From Amoeboaphelidium protococcarum (lineage: Eukaryota > Aphelidiomycota > Aphelidea): 64,000 nucleotides of DNA. Below, piece by piece: positions 1 through 12,720 of the stretch. Where the stretch lies: NCBI GenBank assembly GCA_023515745.1, contig JALECJ010000258.1:2455164-2519163 (forward strand), given 5' to 3'. Within the stretch, counting starts at the first letter, position 1, and every line of letters begins with the position of its first letter. The position numbers and the translations under genes were made by a program. The notes under the pieces were generated by a model. That model saw only the letters and a list, made by a program, of their open reading frames with translations, did no database searches and was not told the DNA's origin.

Positions 1-674
1 GGCGGTGTGTACAAAGAGCAGGGACGTAATCAACGCAAGCTGATGACTTGCGCTTACTAGGCATTCCTCGTTGAAGAGCAATAATTGCAATGCTCTATCC
101 CCAGCACGATGAAGTTTAAAAAGATTACCCAGACTTTTCAGCCAAGGAATAAACTCGCTGACTTCATCAGTGTAACGCGCGTGCGGCCCAGAACATCTAA
201 GGGCATCACAGACCTGTTATTGCCTCAAGCTTCCTTTGATTAAACATCAAAAGTCCCTCTAAGAAGGCTGCACCCAGCAAGGCTGAGTGAGTCTATTTAG
301 CAGGAAAAGGTCTCGTTCGTTATCGCAATTAAGCAGACAAATCACTCCACCAACTAAGAACGGCCATGCACCACACCCCTTAAAATCAAGAAAGAGCTCT
401 CAATCTGTCAATCCTTATTAAGTCTGGACCTGGTAAGTTTCCCCGTGTTGAGTCAAATTAAGCCGCATATTCCACGCCTTGTTGTGCTCTTCCGTCAATT
501 TCTTTAAGTTTCAGCCTTGCGAATGTACTCCCCCCGTAACCCAAACACTTTGATATCTCGTACGGTGCTGATGGACGCGTATAATTACGTTCCACCAATC
601 CCGAGTCGGCATAGTTTATGGTCAAGACTACAACGGTATCTAATCATTTTTGATCCCCTGACTTTCGTGCTTGG

Positions 675-709
<35 letters not shown>

Positions 710-1637
710 AGTTAGTCTTTCAGAAATCCAAGAATTTCACCTCTGACTCTGAAATACTAATGCCCCCGACTGTCCCTATTAATCATTACCTCGGTCCTAG
801 AAACCAACAAAATAGAACCAAAGTCCTATTCTATTATTCCATGCTAATGTATTCAAGCGAACGCCTGCTTTAAACACTCTAATTTTTTCAAAGTAAAAGT
901 CCTGTCGCTCTGGCCCACTCGGTGAAGAGAAGACCAGATTGGCAGGAAGTTCGACACAACCTGGCCGTGCACGCCGTTAAGCGGACAGCCAGTCTGTGCC
1001 CAAATTCAACTACGCGCGTTTCTAACGCAACAACTTTAATATACGCTATTGGAGTTGGAATTACCGCGGCTGCTGGCACCAAGCTTGCCCTCCAATTGTT
1101 CCTCGTTAAGAGATTTAGATTGTACTCATTCCAATTACAGGACCACGAAGGCCCTGTATCGTTATGTATTGTCACTACCTCGCCGAGTCGGCATTGGGTA
1201 ATTTGCGCGCCTGCTGCCTTCCTTGGATGTAGGAGCCGTTTCTCAGGCTCCTTCTCCGAAATCGAACCCTTATTCCCCGTTACCCGTTATAACCATTGTA
1301 GTCCAATAAACTACAATCAAGTTGATAGGGCAGAAATTTGAATGATACATCGCCGTCGCGAGGACATGCGATTCGAGAGTTACTATGAATCACCAAGTGA
1401 GGTGTTGCCACCATTGGTTTTAATCTAATAACAACAGCCCTTCCAGAAGTCGGGCATTTATGCATGTATTAGCTCTAGAATTACCACGGTTATCCAAGTA
1501 GTAAGAGACTATCAAGTAAACTATAACTGATTTAATGAGCCATTCGCAGTTTCACTGTACAGAGTCATTTGTACTGGCACTTGCATGGCTTAATCTTTTA
1601 TGTGAGCGTATGACTACTGGCAGAATCAACCAGGTAA
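1..1637 (-). rRNA. 18S (small subunit) rRNA, 3' end missing
   Basis: The reverse complement begins with the universal eukaryotic 5' end (ACCTGGTTGATTCTGCC, around 1619-1635). It carries the 530 loop (GCCAGCAGCCGCGGTAA), the AAACTTAAAGAAATTGACGG block and, at the very left edge, GTACACACCGCC of helix 44. The last 100-150 nt of the mature RNA therefore lie outside the window, as would ITS1, 5.8S and 28S. Long open frames inside it are meaningless. The gene points left, so the spacer on its right is the upstream side of the rDNA unit. Confidence 0.97.
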
Positions 1638-4248
1638 CTATCTTTGGTATCCGTCAACGTTTCCATGTCATATGCATTAACATAAAGAAACAGTGAACGC
1701 AACGGAACGCGACATAATGTCGCAAGATTAGTATTGCTGTGCACCGATTAGAGCTGGTAAGCTCCTACTCAGATGCCACCATAACTGAACTACTGTGCAG
1801 TCACGATGTTGAACTCTCATGCCAAGTCTGCTGTTAATGGGAAATCGTGACAAGATTGAAGAGTTTCAATCGAGTCGCGCCCCCCATCATGTACTAATCA
1901 CGAGAGCTATTCGTACACTGCGTGAACAGGTGAATAATTCCTTTGATGTAGTACTATTAGTGTAATGGTGACTTCTAGCCAAAAGCTTTCCGTACACAAA
2001 TACAACTCTATAATCAATCATTTTATTGAAAGATTACAATTTAATATCACCAAACTTCAATGTAGACTCATGATGCAATAGCGCGTCACTAATCTTCATT
2101 GCACAGAATGGCAATAATCAAGACTTTCGTCTGATAAACGCTAGAATCTATTAAAGTTGAAAGCAGTTGATCACTAAACCGGTAAGCAAGTTACGCGATG
2201 GCTTTGCAATGCATACGATTACTACGACTACCTCATCAGACCGTGAGGGATCAGCAGCTTTTCAACTCTGATGGAAACTAGACATGAGATGCTAACGAAT
2301 TGATTAATACACCAGCATGATCTTGTCTGCAATCCTAATTGAAATACAACCAAGCCACAACAGGCGTCCACCAAATTCACTAGCAGCTCTGTGGAGGAAA
2401 CGCCGCTTCGCAGATGACAGTGAGATGAGACTTTACTTTCATTAATCATTCCCAGAGAGAAATTCATTCTGAAACCAAACGCCACACCAGACGCCATCTT
2501 TGCAGCAGATTAATCCAAAACAGGAAATTTAGATTTCACAAGCAGCCACTTTTCATCGCAGATTGATTTGCAATTCCAAAATGCCAGATGTTGATTTCTT
2601 CTTTTCTTCTTTTTGATTTGTTTCCATTCACCACAAAATTGGTTCGCGATGTTAGCCACTCTTTAACGCCACTGATGGCTGCTGCGCCTCACAGTGATCT
2701 TCCGGATTTTCACAAAAGTCTAGAAACAATGTAGCGATTGTGATTTGATTAATCAGACGCCTTGATACGCGAAAGTAGTTTAAATCTCCGGCCACGAAAA
2801 TAAATCTCCGGCGATTGAGTTCGCGCTTATACCGCATCTTATTTTGCAGATTTTCTAGGCTACTTTCACTAATCTTTTTAGTTCACGCGTTTTTCTAAAT
2901 TTTCTATTCAGTTATAAGGTATTTTTTAAGCTAGATGCATTTGAACGTGAGTAACAGGATCTGAGTGTGCTTATAGCTTTGCTCATCTGCTGTAAGTCTT
3001 TAATCTTGTGCCTCAGGCTCAAACTTTCTTCTATATATTGTCTAATCATTGCGCTCTGTTCAAAGCTAAACTATTATAAGCGGTTTACCTGATTCAATGA
3101 ATAGCGGGCAAGGTACATGTGGGCAGATTATAGGCTTCATTATCGTTGATATCAATTATATTATGATCTTCTCTGCGCGTCTACATATTCTCTTGGTCGC
3201 TGTACTTAAACTCTACATCTACCTACAAGCGCTGAAATAAACGCCGTTGATGATCAGGGAAAATATGGCTCTGCTTTGGTATTTGCATCAGTATCTATGG
3301 GGCGTGTAGTCTCTTTGCTGTTAAGTTAGGCGCGTAGTTTGACCTTCTGGGAACTGCAAGTTGGCTAAGTATAATCTAATACACTCTTTCCGCCCCGAGC
3401 CTTGGAATCTACTGAATAGCTGTTGAAGCTGAAGGTAATAGTACAGTATACTGCAGAGTTACATCCTTATATCCGGCTATCTTGTGAGTACTAAAGCGCA
3501 TCATTAGAGTTATCTATCGTCATTGTGATTCAATTTGAGAAGTATGCTTGTATCGACAATCTTCGCCAATGAAGCACTAATCGATCAGCTCTTTGAATGC
3601 TCTGCTCTATCCCTGTTATTTAATGTGAGCTGGTAGCTAATGGATTTGATAAGTTGATTTTACAGTAGCATGCAGTTTAGACGGCGGTTTCTGTGAATCT
3701 CTTGCCGCGTAATTTAATTGAATCGTATTGTAATCTACCGGTGACATTTTGTTCTGAACACTCCATCAAGTTGAGAATGAATGGTGATCAGTCTGGCTAG
3801 TTTAAGTTCCACATGCCTTAGTGTTTAACTTGCGCTGCTTTTGTTGTACTCAAGGCGTTTAAAAAAACACAATGATGTTGGAATCTTGCTGAATACATCA
3901 GCGACAGCATATAAATCGCATATAAGTTCCTGATTTAATACATTGTAGAATCTCGAGAGAGAGAGAGACATATATTGAAAAGGCATTTCAACAGCAAAAC
4001 GGAACTATTGAGTGTGTGGCCGTTCATCCACGCGCGCGCTTCTCATTCATTCGTTCATTCATTCCTGGTGAAACACGTAGTCGTCCTCGTCGTCTTCTGT
4101 TGAAGTCGTTGAGGCGTTTCCATTAAAGTGTCGTCTTCATTCATTCATTCTTCTGTCTGCATTATTTTAACTGGGAAATTAGACTTTTATTTGACATATT
4201 TATTCCCTCTTTTTATCGGAATAAAATTTTAATTATTAGCATTAGGTG
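1638..4248. other. rDNA external/intergenic spacer and upstream region
   Basis: About 2.6 kb with no protein I can support. Its left part should hold the 5' external transcribed spacer and Pol I promoter of the minus-strand 18S gene, but I recognise no motif. Minus-strand frames at 2228-2497 and 2652-2837 are open and start with ATG, but match nothing I know. With only one stop codon, frames of this length are expected by chance. Short simple repeats lie close to the next gene: a GA tract near 3955-3968 and TTCA-type repeats near 4044-4070 and 4138-4150. Confidence 0.6.
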
Positions 4249-5832
4249 ATGTCAAGTAGAAAAGTGTCCAATGTTGGTCAACAGTCCAATGTTGTCCAAG
4301 ATCCACTAAGTGATGAGGGATTGGCCAATTTGAAGTTGTACAAGTACTCAAGTATGGATCTGTCGCCTATAAGTAAGAACATTCTGCAACCATACTGGTC
4401 TTGGTGTGTAAACTTGTTCCCTCTGTGGATGGCACCTAATCTGATTACCCTGCTCGGTCTGTGTTTTGTGATTGTCAATGTGATTCTAATCTGGATTTTG
4501 AACCCGGACATGGATGTGAACAGCAGCTAGGCTCCTCGTTGGTTATGCTTCACCTCTGCCATCGGGTTATGGCTGTACTCCACATTTGACAATGTGGATG
4601 GTAAGTAGGCGCGTAGAACTAATTCAAGTTCTCCACTGGGTGAACTGTTTGATCATGGCTGCGATGCGTTGAATTGCTCTCTGGGCGCCATATTGTAGAT
4701 CTCTGCCATGGGACTTGGTCATACGTGGACGGCTGCGCTGATTCCCGCTATGGCTGTTGCCGCGTTCTACTTTTCAACTTGGGAAGAGTTCTATACCGGC
4801 ACCCTTTGTCTTGGGTACATTAATGGTCCTACTGAGGGCTTGATTATTGCTTGCGGATTGATGTTGATGTCTGGTGTCTATGGACCTGGTTTCTGGCTTA
4901 CACCTCTGGCCAAGTACGTATCTCCATCTGTGTTGTCAAAGTTTAGTTTCACCATCCCAGTGTTGAACAAGACTTTGCTCACAATGACACTGACAGATTG
5001 TCTGGCTGTTGGAATGGTTTCCCTGCTCATCTTCACCCAGATCCCATTCAGTGTGTACAATGTGTACAGGGCCATCTCGGTTAAGGGCGCTTTTACTCAA
5101 TACACCACTGATCGTCATTACACTGCAAAGAGGAGTGAAGCTAATATGCTGTTCTTCAGGGCACTGCTTCAGTTGACTCCTATATTTACCTACTTTGGAT
5201 TGGCATTCGCCTGGTTGAATGGTCAAGATTCATGGATACTGTGGCGTATGGCTGGAAGTCGCGTGATTATTAATGCTGGTGGTATTGGAGGTGGTCACTT
5301 GATATTATTCATCCTTACTCTTGGCCTGGTGTTTGGTAGAATTGCCACAAAGATTATTCTGGCGTATGTAACCAGATCTCAATTCCAGATGTTCACCTTT
5401 ATGATGGCACCTCTGGCTGTTGGTGCAGCATTGGCCAATTTTAAGAAGTTGTTTGGCTAGTCAGTGTTTACTCATGAACGTGAGCTTCTGTATTTGCAAT
5501 GCTATTTTCTATTTTGCCTGGTTGCCTATTTGAGATGGGCACTGATTGTGATTGATCGATTCTGTACTACTCTGGGAATTAAGTGCCTCACTATTCCGTA
5601 TGCTCAAAGTTCTCCTGTGCGCGGTAGATCTAGAGCGGCAAGTAATTCCTCTCGTAGAAAGGAGTCAGTAGATAATTCATCACGTACTCAGGCATTATAA
5701 TAGGAGAATGGTTCACTGCTGAACGATGAAACACCAAAGGCGAGCAAAAGTGGAAAGGGACGCGCTCGCAGCAGCTCAAAGACCAGAACGCCGTCCGTGG
5801 CCAGGAAATAAGTCAAAAGTAAAGCTAATTGA
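4249..5832 (+). CDS. Ethanolamine/choline phosphotransferase (CDP-alcohol transferase)
   Basis: Transfers phosphoethanolamine or phosphocholine from the CDP-alcohol to diacylglycerol, the last step of the Kennedy pathway, in the ER/Golgi membrane. The family signature DG(x2)AR(x8)G(x3)D(x3)D lies at about residues 115-140 and reads D-G-K-Q-A-R with TAG as Gln, followed by GELFDHGCD. Many hydrophobic segments follow, as expected for about ten membrane passes. The C-terminus is Ser/Arg/Lys-rich and cytosolic. The ATG at 4249 follows an in-frame GTG. The frame is open to TGA at 5830 only if TAA/TAG are Gln (527 aa). No intron is needed. Choline versus ethanolamine preference cannot be read from sequence. 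Confidence 0.93.
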
Positions 5833-6216
5833 ATTCTCTGGGTCTGACTATTTGAAATCTGTGAGCTTAATAAATATTGAATCAATTCAGCAAATTTTAA
5901 AGTGAATCTCTTATTTTATTGTTGCAAGCTCTAAAGCACCAGGCGGCCATCTCATTATAGCGGCGTCGGGATCATTAAGGTTGCCGAAAACCGTTCGCTT
6001 TGTGAAAACCTTGAAAAATGTTAAAGATCTACAACGGCTCTCCCCGCATTATTTTCATCCGTTTATTAAGGTGTAGAGAAGAATCGCGATAGTTTCTACT
6101 GTGGATTCTATTCGCTCGCTTTAATAATATACTAGCTTCTCTAACTGATAATTGGTGCTTGCATTATTCTGTTGGACAATTGATTGATTGACATATCTAG
6201 AGAGTGATAGTGAGTG

Positions 6217-7407
6217 ATGAGTACATATTAGATTGCAAAGAATATAGTGAGCGTGGCGAGAGAGTATGCCAATGTTAATTAGACATAGGCGCGGGAGTAT
6301 TGGGATTATGAAAATGCTGTTATTGAGTGGGGAAGTCAAGATGATTATGAAATTGTGCGTAAGCTGGGCCGTGGAAAGTACTCGGAGGTATTTGAAGGTG
6401 TCTGCGTCAATCCGGAGATGATTCGAAAGATTAGGTAGAATGATGACACTGCCAATAGGTCATTGCAATTGTAGAATGCTAATTTATAGCAATCTTAATA
6501 GCAGCAGCTGCAGCAGTAAGTGGAAGATACAGCTGAAATGAAATGCGTGATTAAAGTCTTGAAGCCTGTGAGGAAGAAGAAGATTAAGCGAGAAATTAAA
6601 ATCCTTTAGAATATTGCTGGTGGTCCTAATGTGATCAGATTGCTGGATGTGGTGCGGGATAGATCTTCGCGGACACCATCGCTAATCTTTGAACACGTCA
6701 ATAATACTGATTTCAAAGTCTTGTATCCTACACTCTCACCCGATGATATCCGATACTACATGTATGAATTGCTTAAAGCTCTGGACTTTTGTCATTCACG
6801 CGGCATTGTGCACCGTGACGTGAAGCCACACAATGTGATGATTGATCATGAGCGACGAGAATTGCGCCTGATCGACTGGGGTCTCGCTGACTTTTATATC
6901 CCTGGTGTACTATTCAATGTCCGAGTGGCTAGTCGATATTTCAAAGGCCCAGAATTACTTGTCGATTTCTAGTAGTATGATTACTCACTGGACATGTGGT
7001 CTCTTGGTTGTATGTTTGCATCGATCATTTTTAAAAAGGAGCCCTTCTTTCAGGGCGATGACAATTATGATTAGCTGGTGAAAATCACTAAAGTTCTTGG
7101 TACTGAAGATTTGGTCTCTTACGTTCGCAAGTACAGCATTAATCTCGATCCGCATTACAATAATCTTCTTGTGCGATGTGTTCGCAAGCCATGGAATAAG
7201 TTTATCAATGCATAGAATCAACAGTTTGCCACTGATGACGCGTTAGAGTTTCTAGATGGACTGCTAAAGTATGATCATGCAGAAAGGTACTTGGCCAAGG
7301 AGGCGATGAAGTTGAAGTACTTTGACTCTGTACGGACGTTATGTGAACAGAGGCATCAGCATCACTCGACTCAGAATGGGAATCCATAATCGTCTTCCTA
7401 ATCATGA
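6217..7407 (+). CDS. Casein kinase 2 catalytic subunit alpha
   Basis: Acidophilic Ser/Thr kinase of nucleus and cytosol. [11 protein letters not shown] (glycine loop), [14 protein letters not shown] (Lys-rich basic helix typical of CK2), [20 protein letters not shown] (the DWG variant diagnostic of CK2) and GPELLVDFQ are all present. It is 396 aa, longer than the usual 330-390. The excess is a Gln-rich insert of about 40 residues between the glycine loop strand and the catalytic-Lys strand (about residues 64-106), encoded by a mix of CAG, CAA, TAG and TAA. Start at ATG 6217 gives REYWDYE, the usual CK2 N-terminus. Stop TGA at 7405. No intron seen. Confidence 0.96.
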
Positions 7408-7522
7408 CACTGATCATTCATCTATAAACTTGGTTTTTATTATGGTACAATTTAGCTTTAAGATTAATTAAAGTGTTTTATAGTCTTGATATACAAAAAT
7501 CTATTTAATGAAATCATAATGA

Positions 7523-9376
7523 TCAAACTTGATCAGCTTAATGCTGAGGTACATCTTCATCTGCAGGTACAATCTCATCAGCATCGCCTATAGTCTATTT
7601 ATTGATACTACGAAAATTTGAAAAAGTATCAATATCCATATCAGCAGAGGAAGATGTGACTTCAGTAGGATGCTCCAACTGACTCATTTCAATTGTAGTG
7701 AAATGCATATCGTCTTCATTATCATTATTAATACCATTATTACGGTATGCACCATCAGCGTCATAACTACTGTGCAAGGAATCCTATTACGATTAAGACG
7801 ACAGAGATGATGCAGTAGATATAGACTATCGACGCAGTGCACGCAGACTCGCCACAGGGAAAACATAGCTAAGAGATCGACCGAACCAATTATTAGATTA
7901 AGGATTTTGATGCTGTTATTAGTGGTCCTATTATAATTGTTATTATTATTGCTACTCCACATCTGTGAGAGATCGATCACGATGAATATTCTCATCAATA
8001 GGCAATCCATTAGCATCTTGTTTATCCACAGTATCACGGACGGCCCAAAATTCTTGAGCAATATTCAATTTACACAGTGGACATACTCCGCTCTTCTCGC
8101 ATAGCCACGGCTAAAGACAATCAGAATGGAAGACGTGGCCGCACTGGAGCACCTTCAACTCATTTCCCTCTTCAAAATCATCAATACAAATAGAGCAGTT
8201 GGTGGCCAGTCTAATCACACTCTATCGAATATCATCCGGTTTATGGTGGATGGTGCGCAGTGACGAAGACCGCTCTAGAGCAGTTTTGGAAGACGCTGCA
8301 CTTTTATAATCACCAAGATCAATTTCACCATCTGATAATGGACGCTTAGATTACTACAATTACTACTTCTACTGCTACTATTTTTATGGAATTAGCTCAG
8401 TATCTCCCGACTCCTACTTGATATTCACATACGAATCAACATTATTATCATCGCCATCAGGTAAAGGCTTATAAAAGAATGTTGGCAGAGAATTGAATTC
8501 AGTCTGCGTCAGCAAATGCCTCTGCCTATCCACCAGAGTCTATTCCATATTACGTTAACGCATTTAATTACGAATCCTGTAGAGATGACAATGCATCAGA
8601 ATAGAAGCTACAAAACTGAGAGCAAGCAGTACAACGACCACAATAAGCGTAAACTCAATAACACCATACGGACTTGTAGGCACCACATCCTGCGCGATGA
8701 TCATTTTCACCAGACCGGGACTGAATTCGGGATTAGCCTTGGCTGATACTTGGAGATACTGCAGAATAGTATTACCAACCTCAAAATCAACCAATACCAG
8801 AGGCACAGCTGGATTCTACATATCAAATCCTACACTGCCGTTAGATGCTAAATACTAGTCCAAATCCAGGCTGTCTGAATCCTTGGTGTCATACACTAAT
8901 ACCATGTCAACGTCCAGAGATAGTGATAGGTTGACCTTCTATTCCAAAGAGCATCCATCTCGCGAGAGAATTAGAGCCTAAAATTAATTTCTATCAGTAA
9001 TTGTTGGTGTATTTATATTCTATGATGATGATGATGGACTAGCACTGCCATTCGTCGCTGTCAATACTGAAGGTGTGACGTATGACTTGTTCACACTGCA
9101 TCCAGTGGTATCGTCCAGGTATTAAAATCCGACAGCATTCACCCCTTTTTAAAAATTGAGCACATTCTCACTAATTGCCGGCTGACTACTATTATACAGA
9201 ATTTTCACAGCAGGTGTCTAAAATAATCGTGGCGACAGATTCTAAGTACTCTGGTACGCATCAATTTAAATGTAACTCAAATAGTGTCGTTATTTAGCAC
9301 TCATTCCCGTCAACCACGCATTAATAAGGAGTATATCCAGCAGACTAAAATTAACTAGAAGCCTAAAGGCGTACAT
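7523..9376 (-). CDS. PA-TM-RING type E3 ubiquitin ligase
   Basis: A membrane-anchored RING ligase of the RNF13/GRAIL layout, 617 aa. It has an N-terminal signal peptide (MYAFRLLVNFSLLDILL) and a luminal region of about 250 residues that should be the protease-associated domain. One transmembrane helix follows (FTLIVVVVLLALSFVASILM, about residues 225-245). The RING-H2 has CSIC, then CGHVFHSDC, then CPLC (about residues 400-445). The rest of the cytosolic tail is Gln-, Asn- and Ser-rich. Many Gln residues are TAA/TAG codons. ATG at 9376 was chosen because it gives a clean signal peptide. TGA ends it at 7523. Likely acts in endosomal or secretory membranes. The substrate is unknown. Confidence 0.88.
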
Positions 9377-9791
9377 TAATACTATAATAATAATTCTTTA
9401 GTACAATATTATTAAATTCAATCAACAGAATTACAGCAATATATTATTGATAGTGAATTATAACTCCACTTAATTAACAGTAAAAAGGGAAAACGCGCGT
9501 CGGAGCGAAATGGTCACAGCCGCGAAAGATTAAAGTTGATCGAGCCAATCAGCAATGTCCACTCGCTCACTTGTTAATGATCATGAGTTGTAGTGACATA
9601 TAGCAAAGTGATTGATGGATGGCTGGAGAATTATGGAGATATGAAATGGAGTATTAATTGATTATCAAAATGCGCAATAAAGTTGTTAGGTGGGTCACTG
9701 AGCATAGCAGTAATGACACCAGAAGATTGGGGAACTCAGCTCCCTTTTGACATACAAGTCCTAGCGCAAGACACAGCTTCACTCATAATAT

Positions 9792-10238
9792 TCATGTAAT
9801 TTATGTTGATTGATCATTCCCTGTAAGAGGCACGACTACTTGATCGCTCCCAGATGAAACCATGAAGACTTTCGACACTCTCCACTCGTTCAACATCTCC
9901 CTGCCGCTTTGCGTGAAAGCATACGGAGGAAATAGAATCTGGCAACCAAGTTTGAATCTTTGCACCAGATCAGCAAATCGCTTCTTTAATGACTCCTTTG
10001 AAATCCAGGTGTCATCCTTAGAGGTTGATTTCGGTAGCATGCCAGAGGGAAGACTACTTTCACATTTACATTCAAGATCTCATGATCTTTTCAATGTCCA
10101 TAACAACTTCTCACTCGCGTCCAATGCCAAATTTCTATTACCAAGCTCTGCATAAAACTTCAAATACTAGATATTAGTGACTTTGTGTTAACCGGCAGCT
10201 TTCAATGTGTATTACTACAAAACATTAAATATTTACAT
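9792..10238 (-). CDS. Unrecognised protein, one in-frame TGA or intron
   Basis: From ATG at 10238 a frame runs with several TAA/TAG-Gln codons to TGA at 9792, with one interruption: TGA at 10080-10082 (after WTLKRS). Both sides look like coding sequence (FYAELGNRNLALDASEKL before; ESLKKRFADLVQRFKLGCQ and VVVPLTG after), so the TGA is probably not a true end. A roughly 50-nt intron with a weak GTTATG donor ending ...GTAG would remove it in frame. A second candidate first exon (MAGQAMECFQSLERLQ) lies just upstream near 10300. I do not recognise the family. Confidence 0.4.
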
Positions 10239-10800
10239 TCAATCACTGCGCTCTGCAATCTTTCTAAAGACTAAAAGCATTCCATTGCTTGGCCGGCCAT
10301 CTTATGATGATCAATATTCCTTCCCTTCTAAACACCACCTTATTAACTAGCAGCCTTGATTTGCGTATCAAGAAAATGTAGAAATAGGTTCAATTCACTT
10401 TAAATATTCACAGTCTATGGAATAGAATCGCATGCAAACTGTGAAATTAACTTGGGAGCAATCAGATCTAAACTCAATTCCGAGCTTGTTAAGGAATCGG
10501 CATCAGATAATTAGGAGCTGTTGTTATGGAGCGCATCGATACACCGGATATAGTATTCTTTTACGCGTCCTTCCCGGTACAATAAAAAGTATTTTCTTAA
10601 TCTTGAACGCTTGAGCCTAACCAGTCATAGATTTCATAGACAGCATTCCACTCTTATGTACATTCGCGCTCAAATCTTCAATACCAGCAAATCTATCCAG
10701 ACATCAAATATCGCATTCACCAGATTTGGAAAATAATCCAACCTACGTGCATGTATCTAACGAACCATTAACCTTTAGAAGTATGGTTGTAAAAGACTAA
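10239..10800. other. Unresolved region
   Basis: No gene model is convincing. Both strands contain stretches without TGA (plus 10432-10614; minus frame around 10560-10700) but none has family features. It may hold 5' exons of the minus-strand gene on its left and the 3' untranslated end of the minus-strand gene on its right. Confidence 0.4.
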
Positions 10801-11793
10801 TCATAGATGATCAATATATTATTACTAAGCAGTGTCAATGTCTAAACTAAAGTGGTGGTCTGCGGACCAGCGAGCGATCAACCTAAACTAGGCTGTACAG
10901 AAATGACGCAGCACCCATTGACATGAGGATGTTCTTTACACAAGTTTAGACGGTGCCACACTAGACAAATTTTTAAAACTATGCGCGTTTTCCTAAGAAC
11001 TGGCAGCTTTGGATGGGGCGACATGATGAACTTGAGATTAACGCGAAGTACTAAATACCAATATCGCCAACACAGCCATCTCAGTACCACGCCTCTATTA
11101 ACTCTAATTTTTTAAATTTTTATCAGCTTACTTTATATTTGCCTCCAATATTCTCTGTAAACAGATTCTTGGCCAGATTCAAATCACTCCAGTCTGATAG
11201 ATATAGAGAGAGCCTATTGGAGTCTGTCCTTCTCAATACCTTCTTGATGATGAAGTTCACAGCCCTATTATATTGTTGAGATTTTTCTACATAACCACAG
11301 CAGACTTTTCTTTGGCCACCACATGTGTAAATCCCACACGTGACAAACGCAATTGATCCACTGTCGCATACCCATGAATCTGAGTCAGCTTCAATATCCA
11401 ATGCTGCAGCACATGATATAATCCTGGCCATCACTGCAGTAATCTTAGATCTTTACTTGGAGCGATGCGGATTCTCTTTCTGCCAACCAACATCCTTTAC
11501 GATATAGATCTCTCCACTTCTTCACCTCCTTCTCCAGATATTCATTGTGATCCTCCAAGGCCTTACAAATTACTCTGAGTCTCTCAAGTTCATCATTAGC
11601 ATCTTGCTCACGAGGTCTTTTTGCACTAGAGGCGGTGGAGGATTTCTACCAACCTGGCTTTGAACCTTATAAATATACCGATTTTGGTGACTAGATTCGC
11701 CCAATTATTAGTTTTAATCATGTATTTACATGGCCATAGTCTTACGTTTGATAATCTTCCTCTTCCAACACCTAAATTAATTCTCATATTCAT
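10801..11793 (-). CDS. Four-exon gene: coiled-coil protein with Cys-rich segment
   Basis: Proposed exons 11793-11746, 11690-11501, 11433-11132 and 11094-10801 join in frame to 277 aa. Introns are 55, 67 and 37 nt and begin GTAAGA, GTAAAG and GTAAGC. The first ends ...CTAATAATTGGGCGAATCTAG, which has a branch-site-like box. The product has a short basic/acidic lead (KRPREQDANDELERLR), a charged coiled coil (LEDHNEYLEKEVKKWRDLY), a segment with several Cys (VTCGIYTCGGQRKVCCGYVE) and a Ser/Gln-rich end. The charged-plus-leucine stretch recalls a bZIP but lacks a clear basic DNA-binding block. The family is unknown. The second intron boundary is the least certain. Confidence 0.5.
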
Positions 11794-12720
11794 TGAGTTA
11801 AACTTCGCATTAAACTTAATTTAGCATCCTTATCCCAAAGGCCTTTAACGCTGCATCTGCACAGACTGATAGTGACAAAACAAAGCGTGTTATGTTCCTC
11901 TAAATATATACTCAATAACTTGGCCAGCTGTTTGTTCAGCGTACTAATTCATCAGAAATGACAAGCTTGATAGCTAGAGAGATGGTTCTATTAGGCTTTA
12001 ATGAGATAAATTTCATGACGCGAGCGACTTGTCTAAACAGGCTGGTTACGCGCTGAGAGGATAGAACGAGAAAGAGAGAAAAGGGGAAATAGCGTCCACA
12101 AAACGCTGTAAAACTTTAGATTCAGGGCGGAAGATTCGAAGCGGAATAGTCCCTGAAGGAGTTGATGTCGTCCCATTTGAGTTGAGTCTGATCTTGCGCC
12201 ACGATGTATAAATTCCTTGATGCCATTTCACCTTCATACCTCTCGACATATAGACAGAGTTTCAGGTATTAAAACGACTAAAATGGCATTATAAAATGTT
12301 GACTTGAACAGTAAAATAAAGTCTATTCGTTCATAATTTCAATGTTTAAACTCGCGTCGCGTCTCATTTGCCATAATCCAGGAGGTGTATTGAGTGAAGA
12401 AGATGGCAAAGCACTTATTACAGCGCTATGACACCAGGTTGACTTTTGGTACGAGAGCAGTACTGGACCATCAAGCGCATGGGAAGTGCCACCTTCGATG
12501 CTGATACATATAATTGTAAAATGGACGTGTAGCCACTTTCAACAATATCACAAAGAGCATGAATTCCCAAAAAAAAAATAAATTCGCATATTTCTCGCGA
12601 GATTAAAAACTGATGAGAAACATTCAATAATGCTGTAAAAATTAGATCTAAAGTTGAAAATTGATACTATAACACAACTAAAAGTTTATTACCATCAAGA
12701 TATCATGAATTCAAAAAATA
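11794..12720. other. Region without a supported gene
   Basis: Minus-strand frames near 11900-12250 have coding-like stretches in two different frames (for example VMKFISLKPNRTISLAIKL near 12000 and KWHQGIYTSWRKIRLNS near 12200). They suggest a small spliced or broken gene that I cannot assemble. 12250-12720 shows only AT-rich sequence and short chance frames. Confidence 0.35.

Noticed and set aside
888-1465. Open frames inside the 18S rRNA region
   Set aside because: The DNA is unmistakably 18S rRNA on the minus strand; the frames are by-products.
2228-2837. Two minus-strand ATG frames in the rDNA spacer
   Set aside because: No conserved features, and with UGA as the only stop, frames of 70-110 codons are expected by chance.
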